64,000 nucleotides of DNA from Drosophila persimilis (taxonomy: Eukaryota; Arthropoda; Insecta; Diptera; Drosophilidae), in assembly GCF_003286085.1 (NCBI RefSeq), contig NW_020825294.1:2232001-2296000 (forward strand). Direction: 5' to 3'. Numbering within the stretch: position 1 is the stretch's first letter; each line of letters begins with the position of its first letter. Below the pieces are notes generated by a model, which ran no database searches, was not told the DNA's origin, and saw only the letters and a program-made list of their open reading frames with translations. Shown here piece by piece: positions 1-11,970 of the stretch. A program made the translations under genes and the position numbers.

Positions 1-2218
1 CTTAATTTCAACTCCTTCTCTCTCATCGCTTGACAGCCAGGCCAATAAAATTCAAATGTGTGGCGCGGACTGCCCCATGCCCTCACGAATTGTCAAAGCA
101 AGCCAAATGGATGGGAAAAAAGCGATAGAAAAAGAAAAAAACAACGCAGAGAAGAAAACGCCAAACAATATAAGAGACAAAAAGTGAGGACGGACCGACA
201 GTCCGCGCTGTCAAAGCGACACAGAGAGAGAAGTGCCACAGAAAACATGCAAAAATCAAGCGAGGCAAACGCGATGGGGGGTCCCCCACGAATCAAGGGT
301 TGGGCCACATATCGTTTCGTCTTCGACTCGGACTTTGCCTTGGATTTCTTTCTTGATTCTGTAGCTGTGTTTCTTTTTTGTCCGTTTGCTTGCTGTGACA
401 TCTTGGCCACATATTTTGCTTGTCGCCGAGGACACAATACTGTCAACCGATGGAATTTCCCGCACATTCATTTCACCCTCCCCCTCTCCAAGCCCATGTC
501 CTCTGTCAGAGCTGCGATTGACCGAAATAGAGAGGAAATTCTACACATCCCGAGGCACATCATTTATCAGGCGTTAGCTGGGCAAAGTTATTGGCCAGCC
601 AACTCGTTGAGATTTTTGCATACCACGCGACAAACAGTCGAAATGTGTCATTGCTTCTTGTTTCAGAATTAGAAATATCCCTCTCTCTCTCTCTATCTCT
701 CCATTCGAGCAATTTGTTATCCATCAATAAGGGTTTTTGTGTCCCCGATTGCATGGAAATAGATTACATTTAAAAAGTTGAAGGGAAACGAGGTCCAGTC
801 TTGTTTCCAACCCAAAACCAGTCACTAACCCAAGAGTCCCCCCTTTTTAGGGGCTACATTACGATTTAGGACCCCATGCAGTGATATTTATGACACGTTT
901 CCGTCAAAATACTCACAATTTGCGAGTCTCGCGTCGCCTCACAACATTGACACTTTGGTGCAATCACTCGTGAAAATCCTCCGCCGTAGAGTGTGAGGTC
1001 CGTAACCGTTGGAGCACTTGAGACTTCAAAGGAAATGCCTATCGCTGTCAGGGACATAAATTGCGCTGACGGGCGAAAAATGTGGAAAAGCCACCAGACA
1101 TTTGTGCATTTCACAGTTGACGATGCGCGGAGTCCTTCAGTGCCCCCCCCATTCCTTGTCCCTCCCCCTTTTTGAAGTATTCCTCCACTTTGGCGTTGAA
1201 ATGTATGCAGCAAAATATTTTTGCAATTGCATAAAGCCGAGACATCAATAAAATAAATAACAATAATTTTGCAAAATGCCCATAAATCCAACGAGCGTTG
1301 TCATAACTTTCGTTTTTATGACTCCAAACTAGACAGAGTGACGCGGCAGGCAGAGTCCACTCCCAGTCGCAGGTCGCGGCGGTGGGGTTGCCACCTGCGT
1401 GTGCCACAGTCGTGAATCGTGAGGCCACCCGGTTAGAGGTGCCACTGGATGGGAGGGAAATCAAGCTAGATTTTAACGGGGACTGTATATTTTGAGAATA
1501 GTAGAGATATTTCGAGTAAAAAGAACTTAAATGAAATTTGGTGACCCCGATGTTTGCAGGAAAACAATGAAAATTCCTATCCACAGATAGATCTAGCCTT
1601 TCCACCTTTTTTTTACAAGTTTCTGCATTCCCGCGGCACTTTTCCCGCCAAATCCTCCTTCAAAAAAAGGCCAAAAACCTCCACAGCACTGCCAATGAGC
1701 CGTACACGTGCACCAGGGGGCCACGTCAGTCAGCAATAAATAAATGCAAGCTGGCAGTCATTTGGTCGTCACACGGGCTACCAGCAGACAGCAGGCGGAC
1801 GAATGGTTGGTGGGGGGCTTTTGGGGGGCAAAACGTGGTAGTAAACTGGCAAGGTCCTGCAGGGTGTCCTGTTGTGGCCCGCGGAAAATTGCAGTGGAAA
1901 TTATTGCATTTAAACAGGACATTATCACAGCACAGACACAAAAACACTGAGGCACTCGGAGTAGAGACACTGACAGAGGTCCTGGACATGGTGGCAAAAA
2001 TTGCAGCAGTTGCTGTTTCCCCTTCACCCCTCACAATCGTTGTTCTGTCTCATGTCATTGTTGCTGCTGCTGCGACTCATAAATTAAGTCCTCATAACGG
2101 TAAAGTTATTGAAGTAATAAAATTTTACATCTGACATTTCGACAATCGATGCGTCGCCATCGGGCCATCACCCTATCAGACACCAATTGCGACGCGTTTT
2201 TTTGGGGCACAAAAAATA
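1..2218. other. Non-coding stretch, no gene supported
   Basis: I see no coding region here. Open frames, including one of about 200 codons near the left edge on the + strand, have mixed low-complexity composition, no recognisable domain and overlapping frames on both strands. A short CT tract lies near 681-710. The sequence could be intergenic DNA or intron of a gene that extends beyond the left edge. Confidence 0.6.
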
Positions 2219-2545
2219 TCTGGGGGTCGCTTAATATTTATATAAAAGGAAGGGAGAGTGTTCTTTATATTATATATATTAAAAATATGGTTTTTTTTTA
2301 CTTGGAAATTACCACAAATTTAAATCTTTAAGATTCATCTCTTAGAAAAGAGATGGAACGCGATAGAAAATCTGGGGACCGAGTAATATTTCTATAAAAA
2401 GAAGGACAAGTTTTCTTTATATTATATATAATAAAAATATGGCTTTTTTTACTTGGAAATTACCACAAATTTAAATAAGTTTTTCATCTTTAAGATTCAT
2501 CTCTTCGGAAAAATATAGTACTCACCGGAACGAGATTAAAAATCC
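2219..2545. repeat. Degenerate tandem duplication, period about 152 bp
   Basis: Two adjacent copies start at 2219 (TCTGGGGGTCGC) and 2371 (TCTGGGGACCGA). Both continue through an AATATTT-TATAAAA block, a TTCTTTATATTATATATA block, a TTTTTACTTGGAAATTACC block, the words CACAAATTTAAAT, then a TTTAAGATTCATCTCTT block and end in a GGAACG-GAT-AAAA stretch. The second copy carries a short insertion after the AAATTTAAAT block. No coding frame is conserved between the copies, so this is a duplicated non-coding segment of unknown role. Confidence 0.8.
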
Positions 2546-3082
2546 TCTCTGAAATGTTAGAAGAAATATAAATTAGCACGTTTAATAAAGTTCTGAAGTT
2601 CTTAAGCAAAATCCCTTCAGAAATCATATTCAAATTTGGCTAAAAGTAATTTTGGCCCCAAAGACGAGGTCCTTCGGTATGCCCGCTCCTTCTGTGCCCT
2701 GCCCTGCCACTTGATGATGACGAAATCATGTCAATATCCTTCGAAAATCCCCGTAAAACGATCTGATCACGCACTCAGGGCGTAAATATTCCAAAGCCGA
2801 AAATGCTAATGGCTCCGCGCGGCCGCTGGCGCCGCTGAGATTTCATTTTCGAGTTGATTTGAAGGACTCGTCCAACGAGGCGGATGATGATGGCCCCCAC
2901 TGGCCATTAGCACGTGCACACACTGTAGAGAACGATGAAAACTCTGGCGGGGCGGCAGCAACACACATAATTTGCACAAATTACCGCCCAACGCTTTGCC
3001 ATATTTTTCATCGGCCATGATGCCGCCCGTTGGGGTCGGTCTCGCTCTTGACTTTGCCGCTATTTATGCGGCAGATTGGGAG

Positions 3083-3083
<1 letters not shown>

Positions 3084-3114
<31 letters not shown>
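3084..3114 (+). repeat. Poly-G homopolymer, 31 bases
   Basis: An uninterrupted run of 31 G follows TTGGGAGC and is followed by CGGCGGGGGAG. It can fold as G-quadruplex DNA on this strand. Runs of this length are prone to polymerase slippage and to assembly error, so the exact count is uncertain. Confidence 0.85.
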
Positions 3115-3794
3115 CGGCGGGGGAGAGCAGACAGGTGCGAAACAACTAGGACCAACTGTGGGGCCAAAGGACGAAACGTTTATCAGAGAGAGGTCTCCGT
3201 CTACTTGCGCCATTTAGGTGCAATGCCAGGCGCACGAACTGCACAAATCATTTCCCCGAATGCTGCAAACTTTGTCTCCTGTTCGGTGGCGAAGCAGGAC
3301 TCGTTTGTGGCATAACTTTGCCTTGTTTATGTTCTGGGGATGTGACACATCCATGACGGGGAACCAGGGATAGATCTCTGTTCCCAGGATTCAGGGCACT
3401 AATTCCTAAAGAGCTAGAAATGGCCATGGAATGGGGTGGGTGATGTTTCATAAATAATCCCGCACGCATCACAATTCTTTGGATTGTCAATTACCAATTT
3501 GGGCAGAAGGACAAGAGAGACTTCAGGATAGATGGAAGTAATCAAATGTCACTGGGCAGATGAGTCCTCGAGTCCACGTTCCTGGGGTATGAAACATTCA
3601 TTTGACGCCTGCGATGCCTGACACGTCAGGAGGCGTAAGAGCCCGAGTGGAGTCAGACATGGCATGGATATTATTGTATATTGGTGTGCGTGATGTTGCA
3701 ACACGAACGAATGGCGGAGGCATCCCCGTGTGATGGAAGCGCGTCGAGCATAACAAGAGGCAAGTGCCAGCGGAGGAGAAAACTGACGGCTGAT

Positions 3795-3821
3795 GCAGCC
3801 AGCCAGCCAGCCAGCCAGCCA
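3795..3821 (+). repeat. (CCAG)n microsatellite
   Basis: About six CCAG units form a tetranucleotide microsatellite within non-coding DNA. It would encode only low-complexity peptide in any frame. Confidence 0.85.
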
Positions 3822-4693
3822 TCGGAATCACATCTTGAGAGGCACACACACGGATGGGAATGGGAAAGGCAATGGAGATGGGGATGCTGCTGCCACCGAC
3901 AACATTTGGCCAGGCAATTCACACGTACCGCACATATATAGTGGCTTCTCTGAAGGACCTCGGTATGAGGCACTGGCTGTGGGTCCCCTGAAGACTTGGG
4001 AATCCGCCTTCGAATCAAAGGCAAAACGAAGGCCAAGCTAAACCCGAAAAACGATGGAGTTCCCAAAGTGAAAATGAACTTGGGAATAAATGAGGCAAGA
4101 TAGTGTACTTTATAGATGCGAATAGCAATGATTCTTATAGCCTTTCCTCTGGCATTTTTGCATAAAGATTTCTTGGTTTTCAAACTATTTCAAGAATTTT
4201 GAAATCTAACGAAGAGAATGGGGAGAGTTGTTGTTCTACAAAGTAGAAGAAATCATGTAGGAGGTTGAGAGCATTGGTTGGACTATCCTTCGCTACAGAC
4301 CTTCAGAGCTTCGTCTGTCCTTCAATGCTCTTGGGAAGCTGAGTCGGTCCCCAGAATCCAACAACAATATACACAGTGTTTGGCAAGGCGTCGAAAAGAC
4401 TAACTAGAAGTCACATTCTTCTGTCCTTAAGAATGCCTATAATATCTAAATACTTAATCTTCCGTCCGCAAAATCCAGCAACAAAATACACGCGCAGAAG
4501 TCGGTCCCAGGAATGCAAAAACGAAGCACTTTGCCTTTGCATGAGCCACCAAATTGATGCCAGAGACCTAGACCCATGCTTGGAGCCCATTCTCGATCAA
4601 TCTCTCAGAAAAATCATGCACAAGACATGCAATCTCTTATTGGACATTCCGCTAGACAATCGCTAGTGCGATTCCCCAGCAAAACCACCTCGC

Positions 4694-4740
4694 ATGATCG
4701 ATATTTTCATTTCGAAATATCTGCCATTTATAAACACCTA
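4694..4740 (+). promoter_or_regulatory. Probable core promoter of the TIM50-like gene
   Basis: An ATCGATA (DRE/BEAF-32-type) site lies at 4697-4703 and a TATAAA at 4729-4734, 48 bp before the ATG of the TIM50-like gene. DRE sites are typical of fly genes for mitochondrial and housekeeping functions. The start of transcription is not visible; a start near 4755-4765 would give a very short leader. Confidence 0.4.
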
Positions 4741-4781
4741 AATTTTGTACAAAATTACATTTAGAACTGAAAATTCCAAAC

Positions 4782-5831
4782 ATGGCTGGCTATGGAGGCC
4801 TTTGTTTGCGAGGTTTACGTTTATGGATGAGAACATCCCACATATACCGCGGCTGCAGCGGGAAAACCCCCGTACCCAAGACACCTGTAGAGGAAAAACC
4901 CCACCGGAAACTCCAGTCCACAAGCAGCTCAAATGCCAACGAAGATCCATATACCTTCAGGCGGATTAGGAGAATCTCCGTCTACAGTTTGGTGGTCGGC
5001 AGCCTCGTCGGTGCCGTGCTTTGGGCCGTCTACGAACTGGGAAAGCCAGAAATGGATCAGCATGGTGTCCCCATCGAAGATCAGTTTAGTGGCTTGCCTT
5101 GGGTGCGGGAGTTCTTGGAGAGGATGTGGCACTCCCTGCAGTACTATCAGAAAATGCTGGAAGAGCCACTGCCCGTGAAGCTGCTGCCGGACACACTCCC
5201 GCCGCCCTACATCCAGCCACCGTACACCCTGGTCCTGGAGATCAACGACATTCTGGTGCATCTGGACTGGACCTATCAGACGGGCTGGCGCTTCAAGAAG
5301 CGTCCCGGCGTCGACTTCTTTCTGCGCAAGTGCAGCAAGTACTTTGAGATCGTGGTCTACACCTCGGAGCAGGGCATGATCGCATTTCCCCTGATGGACG
5401 CCCTCGATCCCTATGGCTACATCAGCTATCGCCTGGTGCGCGGCGACACCGAGCTGGTGGAGGGGCAGCACGTGAAGAAACTCCAGAATCTCAACAGGAA
5501 TCTGAGTCGCGTGGTGGTCGTGGACTGGGATCGTAATGCCACGCCCCAGCATCCGAACAACACCTTTGTCATGACCCGCTGGCTGGGCAACGACGACGAT
5601 GTGCAGCTCTTCGATCTGACGGCGTTCCTGGAGCTCCTGGCCAGCAGAAATATCAACGATGTGCGGGAGATCCTCCAGTATTACAACAAATTCGAGGATC
5701 CCATTGCGCAGTTCAGGGAGAACCAGCGGAGGCTTCTGGAACGCGAGGACAAGACCACAGTCAAGACGGTTCAAACCCAACGACACTGGACGACCCGCCT
5801 TCTGGGACGATATAGAGGTACCGACAACTAG
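4782..5831 (+). CDS. TIM50-like mitochondrial import inner-membrane translocase subunit
   Basis: This single-exon frame encodes 349 residues of the Tim50 family. TIM50 is the receptor subunit of the TIM23 complex and takes presequence proteins from the outer-membrane translocase across the intermembrane space. Residues 1-45 are basic and Ser/Thr-rich, as a mitochondrial presequence. Residues 67-86 form one membrane helix (SVYSLVVGSLVGAVLWAVYE). Residues 145-290 are an FCP1/HAD-like domain with YTLVLEINDILVH, GWRFKKRPGVDFFL, VVYTSEQGMIAFP, DPYGYISYRL and RVVVVDWDRNA. The HAD nucleophile motif is LEIND rather than DxDx(T/V), as in other animal TIM50 proteins, so no phosphatase activity is expected. 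The length is close to human TIMM50 (about 353). The start follows CAAAC, a good fly context. Drosophila has ttm50 and two paralogues, ttm2 and ttm3, described as male-germline enriched. The short length and lack of introns suggest one of those, but I cannot say which. Confidence 0.93.
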   Translation: MAGYGGLCLRGLRLWMRTSHIYRGCSGKTPVPKTPVEEKPHRKLQSTSSSNANEDPYTFRRIRRISVYSLVVGSLVGAVLWAVYELGKPEMDQHGVPIEDQFSGLPWVREFLERMWHSLQYYQKMLEEPLPVKLLPDTLPPPYIQPPYTLVLEINDILVHLDWTYQTGWRFKKRPGVDFFLRKCSKYFEIVVYTSEQGMIAFPLMDALDPYGYISYRLVRGDTELVEGQHVKKLQNLNRNLSRVVVVDWDRNATPQHPNNTFVMTRWLGNDDDVQLFDLTAFLELLASRNINDVREILQYYNKFEDPIAQFRENQRRLLEREDKTTVKTVQTQRHWTTRLLGRYRGTDN

Positions 5832-5870
5832 AAACGATTCAAAATTCATGGATGTTTTTCTTTTTCGTTC

Positions 5871-6107
5871 GTTATCGATATGTGAAGTTAGACGATTAAT
5901 GTTTCCAAACCTGATGACACTGATTCTTCGATTCTATTCTCTAGAACTTATCGATAAATATATGACTGATTTGCTAATTGTAAAACTGATAATTATCGAT
6001 CGATAACGATATAAATCAATAATTGTAGTTAATTATAAAATAGAACCGTGGAAATTCTCTACGCACTGCTTTTGCCAAAAAATTATCGATAATTGATGTT
6101 ATCGATT
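5871..6107. promoter_or_regulatory. TATCGATA cluster just downstream of the TIM50-like gene
   Basis: At least six DRE/BEAF-32-type sites occur in about 240 bp: TTATCGATA at 5872-5880, TTATCGATAA at about 5948-5957, ATTATCGATCGATAACGAT at about 5992-6010, ATTATCGATAATTG at about 6082-6095 and TTATCGATTAAAA at about 6099-6111. The cluster begins 40 bp after the stop codon. No AATAAA is seen between 5831 and 6100, so the transcript end is undefined. The cluster could be a boundary element, or the promoter of an unseen transcript. Confidence 0.6.
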
Positions 6108-6111
6108 AAAA

Positions 6112-8100
6112 ATTATAGCTTTAGGAGATGGAATTTAAAGACCTTTTTATAATGTATTCATTCCATAAACGTTTCTCTGGAGATACTTCGCTTTTTAGCC
6201 AATTTTTGCAGCAATATTTCTGGTAACCCATACAGAAGATTTTTCCCTTGCTTCGATTTGGGACGAAAAGTTTTTGAAACAGTTATTGGCATCATCAATT
6301 GGAGAGTAAGTAAACAACATTAAAAATAATTGCAACTAAATCCAGGCGATTGCGCCGCCGTCACATTTTCAGCAATGGAATGGCCCCCAAGAACGAGGCA
6401 CAGGACCCCACGAAGGACCCCGCACACACCCTCACAAATGGAGGCAGGAGGCAAATGCAACGAACCAAAAGCTTTTCTCAAGTGCATAAATCTGTCGCTG
6501 GAACTTCTTCTCTGGGTCTCGTTTTGCTGTTGGGCTGCCTTTGGCCCCCCTTTCCATTCCAAGTCATTTTATGATTATGTGAGAGAACTTGCCTCTACAG
6601 CGGGCATATACAGTATATATCTAGCATAAGTATAGCTGAATGTTTGTGCGATTTGGGTGCAGAGTATAATGCAATAGTAAATTGTTTGCTCGCTTCGGAA
6701 TCGTTTCGATGGCAATGCAATTGAAGGCACTTTGATGTCTTTTCTCCGACTTGAATGTCGCCCCCCATTATGGTAGCCGCATTTCAATTATTTTTGGCCA
6801 AGTTTTCGTATCGAAAGATGCCATTACGATGGGTATTATATTTGGTTTTGGTTTGCTATAATTATTGTCGATATTAGAGGCTTCGATTCGGGGTAATGTC
6901 ACACAGTCGTTGACTTTGATATACGACTACATTTTGCACAAATCATAAATAATGGCAAGTGCCATAATAAATCTGAAATTTCCTGCAGCCGGCAGCAAAT
7001 GATCTTCCCCATCGTTGGCCTGTCCGTCTGGCAGAATGTGCTCCTCCATCAGCCTCCATCCTGCTCCTCCCAAAGTGCGCGACCAGGTGATGGTTTGACA
7101 AGTTGCTTGGGCATGAAATCAATGGAGGAGGCAGTGGGGAAACAGGGTTGCCAGCAGTGCTAACGTATTGATAACTTGAACTATCGATCATTTGTCGATG
7201 ATTTTCGATAGATACAAAGATCAATTCTGCACAATTTGTTCTATATTTCACAATCAAACCATCAACAATCTCTATATATACCAATAGTTTATGGATTTAT
7301 AGAATATTTCACGGATTTTCCTTTCAACAGCTAGACAACTCTATATTTGGAAGAGCCATCGAAGGTGTTCGACCCGTTCGTATATGCAATTTATTCATAA
7401 ATATTGTTTGCCGCACATTCAGGGCATGCCCAGCCCTGCTCCCTGGCCGCCTTGACGCAGATGAATTCATCTTTGATAGATGATGGATGTGCCGGCTGCA
7501 GCGGCAGCCAAACATAAGTCACCAAAGACCTGTCGTACCCGGATCCCAGGCATCGGTCCATCGTCTCCCATCTCGGATGGGACGCCCAGGCCAACGGCCA
7601 TCGCCATCGCCATGCATTGCTTTAGTTTTGGTTTAGTATTTGGGTTGGGGACGGGGGGCTTTGGGCCAGGAGTTTTCGTGACGTCTGAGAAATGTGCAAC
7701 TACGAGCGACGAACGAACGACAACGTGGCACTCTGTCTTGTGTGTGTGTGTGTGTGTGTGCCATGTCGGGGGCATATGAGTGGAATCGATGTCGCTGGCG
7801 ACAGCGCAACATCGGGGGGCATCGGCTATCAATGAAATATATGCGCGACTATATGCGACAATACCGTAAAATAATGACGCAGGTGTTTCGCTCAAGACGA
7901 TGTTGCAACGAAAGAGTTTAGAATTACAGTGTTTCAAGCGGAGAATCAATCATGGCAAGGGATTGCACTGATGGGACACTGACTTTTGAAAACAGTGCTT
8001 GAACCCTCTTCTATGCGGAGGTGGGATAGAGAGTATGGAAAATTGGAAAAGAGGAAGAAAAAAAGTGTGAAAAAATTATATGGTACTCTTGGTTCTATAA
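6112..8100. other. Non-coding stretch, no gene supported
   Basis: No coding region is supported. A small group of CGAT sites lies at about 7178-7216 (AACTATCGATCATTTG, then GTCGATGATTTTCGATAG). A (TG)n tract lies at 7739-7760. Longer open frames on both strands, such as one at 7467-7949 on the - strand, run through this microsatellite and are low-complexity. Confidence 0.55.
7739..7760 (+). repeat. (TG)n microsatellite
   Basis: An uninterrupted dinucleotide tract of about 11 TG units. Confidence 0.9.
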
Positions 8101-8733
8101 AAATACCAGAATATACTATAAAAGAAAGGAAAATACTAGCAAATATAGAAAGAAATACAACAAATACTAGAACAAAATACAAAATATAGTACAACAAAAA
8201 AACTATACGAGCCAATTACTAGAAAATTTACCGCAGTCCTTTTAGCATGAAAACTTGAGAAAAATACTATAAATAAAAAAAATACTATAAAAGACAGTAA
8301 AATAGCAATACAGATATAATAAATTCGTTCAAACAATTACGAGAGAATATACCAAATATACTAGAACAATGTTAAAACTACCAAAAATATCACAAAAATT
8401 AAAAAGAAAATGTAATTAACTAGAAAAGTAAAACAATTCTGTATCTTATAAATACTATTAAAATATCAGAAAAATTCTTTAAACAACAGAAAATACTATA
8501 AAATACCTGAATTTATTATAAAAAACCAAGAAAATACCAACAAATATGTACAAAATTATGTCAGACAATTACGAAAGAATATACCAAATCTACTAAAAAA
8601 TATGACCAGAAAAATATCACAAATACTCTTTATTTAAAGCCGTCAGACATACACAAGACAAAATACAAAAAATAAAAACAGAAAGATATACTGGAAACTT
8701 CCAATTAAAATACTAGAAAAATACTAGAAATAT
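8101..8733 (-). repeat. Phased T-tract array A (AATACYAGAAAA type)
   Basis: The + strand is filled with degenerate units such as AATACCAGAA, AATACTATAAAA, AATACTAGAAA and AATACTAG. Read on the - strand these are TATTTTCTGG and TATTTTAGTATT units of 10-11 bp. Units are imperfect and separated in places by other AT-rich words. The same unit type forms five more arrays in this window. There is no coding content: stops occur in all frames. Confidence 0.8.
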
Positions 8734-10450
8734 GAAATTAAAGGATTAATACTGGACCCCAGGGGTTTCCAGGTTTTCCTATAAGCGTTCAGACCGAAAA
8801 TACAACCTGCAGAACAACTTGAAATATATTTCTGTCACTGGCATACACAAAAGTTTTCTTTCTCACGATCTGTTCTTCTGTGGAGATGTCCATGTCAAAG
8901 ACTGATCAGTTCTCAGGATCAGAGTTGGTCTACAATCAAGCTACAATCACTACCGCTGTGATTCCTACAAAGAGAGACACACCACAAACCGAACAGACAG
9001 GCGGGACAGTCGGACAGAAAAAGAGACATTCCCCATAGCAGCAAGAGCAGCAGCAGCAGCAGCTGGAAGGCTGTTGCATGCCTCTTGGACTCTTGGGGAC
9101 TCCAGTTGGGGTCTCCAGTTTCCGTTAAGTCCAATTAAAGCTGGGTCCCTATCTACGATCGGGCCACAACAGGCCCAGTCCGTAGTCCACAGTCCTCAGG
9201 TCCCCCAGTCGCTCGCTCTAAGCCGCCACAACCTGTGGCAGCAACGCTACAGCGACAGCATCGGCAGCTCCAACAACAAATTAAGTGACAAAATGTCAAA
9301 TACAAACAAGCAACAAACGCGAAACAGGAGAGAGGTGGATCGGGGGAGCCGATAGAGTGTTGCCCCCTCGCGAGTGATCGAAATGAAATTTATAAATGCA
9401 ACCACAGCTTGACACATTGTGGCAGTGCCCGCTGATGTTGTTTGCCTGTCGTCGGTGGGTTAGTGTCATGTGTGAGCACAAAATTTGCAAAAAGCCAACG
9501 AGTTGCAACCCCAGCAATCATTCAGCGATCCAGCGGCGACGATCGACGACTGCGACGACTGCGACGACGAGGCAGGCAGGCAGGCGACAAGAAAAATCAA
9601 TTAGTGAGCGACATGTGACGATAATAATGCCAACAATAAAAATTGCACCCAATCGAAGGCAGCCCAAAGGAGGCAGTACCACCAGTGTGTGTGCGTCTGT
9701 GTGTGTGGCAAGAGGTACGTATCTGTTGAGAGGCAAGAGGTGGTACGAGTACGATCGGTGCCTGTCAAGTGTGCCAAGATAAGCAAGCGTCTTCTGGCCC
9801 TCTCTCGCGTGTGTGTCGGTGTGTCTGTTGCCTGCAATCGATCCGCCTTCACTTTGTAAGCAAATTTCAATTTCCGCAGACAGAAAAACCAAAAACAAAA
9901 CCAAAACCCCCATCCACGTCTCTCTGGGAACTGGAAATCAAAACTCACCTCCGGCAATGTCAAGAAGTTGAGGTTTCGTTTCGGACTGGCATTGCGGCAA
10001 ATAAACAAATTGAAAAATATGCCAGTGGAGGAGGAGTTGGAGGAGTTCCACCGATCGATCCTAACGAATGGGGGCCACTGAAGTCAACCTGAACGATCTT
10101 TTCGTTTCGTTTCGTTTCGTTTCGATCGTCGAAGCAAAACCACAGAAAGAAACAAATTGATTGTTGATCGTAAATTGAATTTGTGGCCAGATATTTATGG
10201 TTTATCTCAGATATATTTTGTATCTTGACTGTTTTTCAATCAGAAATCCATGACAAACAGCTAAGAATGGGGAGCAGATGTGAGAGTTTCATTTGAAATC
10301 AGCGAAAATTTCTGAGTTCTAAGAGAATATGCCAGAAAAGAGATCGTATGAGAAAATGGAAAGGTTTTTCGAGTGTACATTGTAGAAACTGAAGGAACTT
10401 CCAGAACATACGAATAACCAAGAATTTAAGTTCAGAAATATCTTTATTCA
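8734..10450. other. Non-coding stretch with CAG and TTTCG microsatellites
   Basis: No gene is supported. It contains (CAG)n at about 9037-9063, GAC/GGCA-rich runs near 9540-9590 and (TTTCG)n at 10099-10124. Open frames around 9074-10090 reflect CAG/CAA-rich composition without recognisable domains. Confidence 0.55.
10099..10124 (+). repeat. (TTTCG)n microsatellite
   Basis: About five pentamer units of TTTCG lie between GAACGATCT and ATCGTCG. Confidence 0.9.
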
Positions 10451-11012
10451 TACTACGAAAATACTAGGAAAAATACTAGAAAATAGAATAGAATAGAAAA
10501 TCCAGAAACTACTTGGATATACGAGAAAATATGTTATTTATACCAGGAAAATACTACAAGAAATACCAGAAAGTACTTGAAATACCAGAAAATATTTTTA
10601 TTTATACTAGGAAAAACTCGAAGAAATACCAGAAAATACCAACAAGACAAGGAATTTTCAATGAATTGATATGGTCCTATAATACTAGAAAAATACGGAA
10701 TTTAGTGGCAAATACGAGAAAATACTATAAAATACCTGCGAATACTTGAAAATACCATTGAAATACCAGAAAATATTTAAGAAAATATCCCAGAAATGGC
10801 AAAAATGCTAAACCAAAAATACTAGTAAGAAATCCAGAAAAATACTAGAAAATATAAAAGCATACCAAAAATGGATATTTTTAGTTTTTTCCAACATTTT
10901 CTTATTAATTTCTTCTACAGAAAAATATAAATATATTATTTCCAAAAGCAGATCCAAGAAATACTTAATCTCAGATATAGAAAAATACTAAATACGAATA
11001 CTAAAATATCTC
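10451..11012 (-). repeat. Phased T-tract array B
   Basis: The dense part at 10451-10870 consists of units such as AATACTAGAAAA, AATACCAGAAA and AATACTACAAG; a weaker tail runs to 11012. The orientation is the same as the 8.1-8.7 kb array (TATTTTCTGG type on the - strand). The single long frame through it (10513-10749) is just the repeat read as protein. Confidence 0.82.
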
Positions 11013-11970
11013 TGAAACCCATCCTCCAATCCTTGACCAGTTTTTTCAGCGATAAATTGTTCTTTTTTTGCCGCCGCCGAGTTAGAATAAATTGCAAAAA
11101 TAAATTGAAAATATGATATATCGAAGGTTGACATCGTGGTCTGGAACACTTTCTCTCTCTAGCCATCAATGATTTATCCTTGCGTTTCCACGAGTCTCAG
11201 AGTATGTGGAGGGTCCTCTGTGTCTGTGACGATTTGTACGCTTCTTGTCAGCCACGTCCACTGTCGCATCCGATGGGAGAGTCAACGCGGGGAACGAAGA
11301 GATGGGAGGTAAAAGGTGATTTCATCATCTGCCAACCCAACAACAGTATCTTCCCCATCATCATCAGCATCATCATCGGGGAGTAGCATCAAAAGAAAAA
11401 TGAGACGCCAAGCTTTTCATTTTGATTGAAGGTTCTCTGATATTTGACAGATTCGATTGAAAATCCTTCAGGAGGGTCCCTGGGCAAAAACCGGAGACGA
11501 ACTCTCGTTACGCTCCGCACTCTGCCAGAGCACTGACCAGCGACCCACTCGGACGGGACGACTCTGACCATCAGCCAGATGGATGTTTGCAGATTGTGAC
11601 AGCGGCAAAAGGGTAAATAAGAGAAGTAGGTGGTTGGCTGCGAGGAAGGGAGGATGCGAGAATGGTTGTTGGTTGTTTGGTTGGGTTCCTTGTTGGGTGG
11701 ACTGCTGGGTTGGCAGCAAAATAAATTGAAAGTGCTGCGGAGAACAAAAATTGACGAGAGATGCCACACTGCCTTCTGTTGTTTGTACCCTTTAGCGGGA
11801 GGGTATAATGGTTTTGATCAGATACATACAATATATGGAGAGCAGAGACATGCGGCTGTCCCCCACTTTTCGGTTGGGCAAAAGGGGTTTCTTGAATATA
11901 AATGGAAGGGATTATTTTCACAGAATTTTTGACTAGTTCATTATGCATTTTTCCCTCATGTTTTTCCAAG
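11013..11970. other. Non-coding stretch, no gene supported
   Basis: No coding region is supported. There is a short CATCAT run near 11355-11378. Frames on the - strand at 11389-11969 overlap one another in several phases and show no domain. Confidence 0.5.

Larger units (their letters stand above)
2546..4690. other. Non-coding stretch upstream of the TIM50-like gene
   Basis: No gene is supported. The stretch holds a 31-base poly-G run (3084-3114) and a (CCAG)n run (3795-3821). Short open frames on both strands are low-complexity. Distal control elements of the TIM50-like gene could lie here, but none can be recognised by reading. Confidence 0.55.

Noticed and set aside
58-672. 204-codon frame on the + strand at the left edge
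   Set aside because: No domain, mixed low-complexity composition, and several overlapping frames on the other strand are open too.
4929-5849. 306-codon frame on the - strand over the TIM50-like gene
   Set aside because: It lies opposite the real gene, whose protein has family motifs. The antisense frame is open because of G/C-rich third positions.
10513-10749. 78-codon frame in phased array B
   Set aside because: The peptide is just the AATACCAGAAAATACTAG-type repeat translated.
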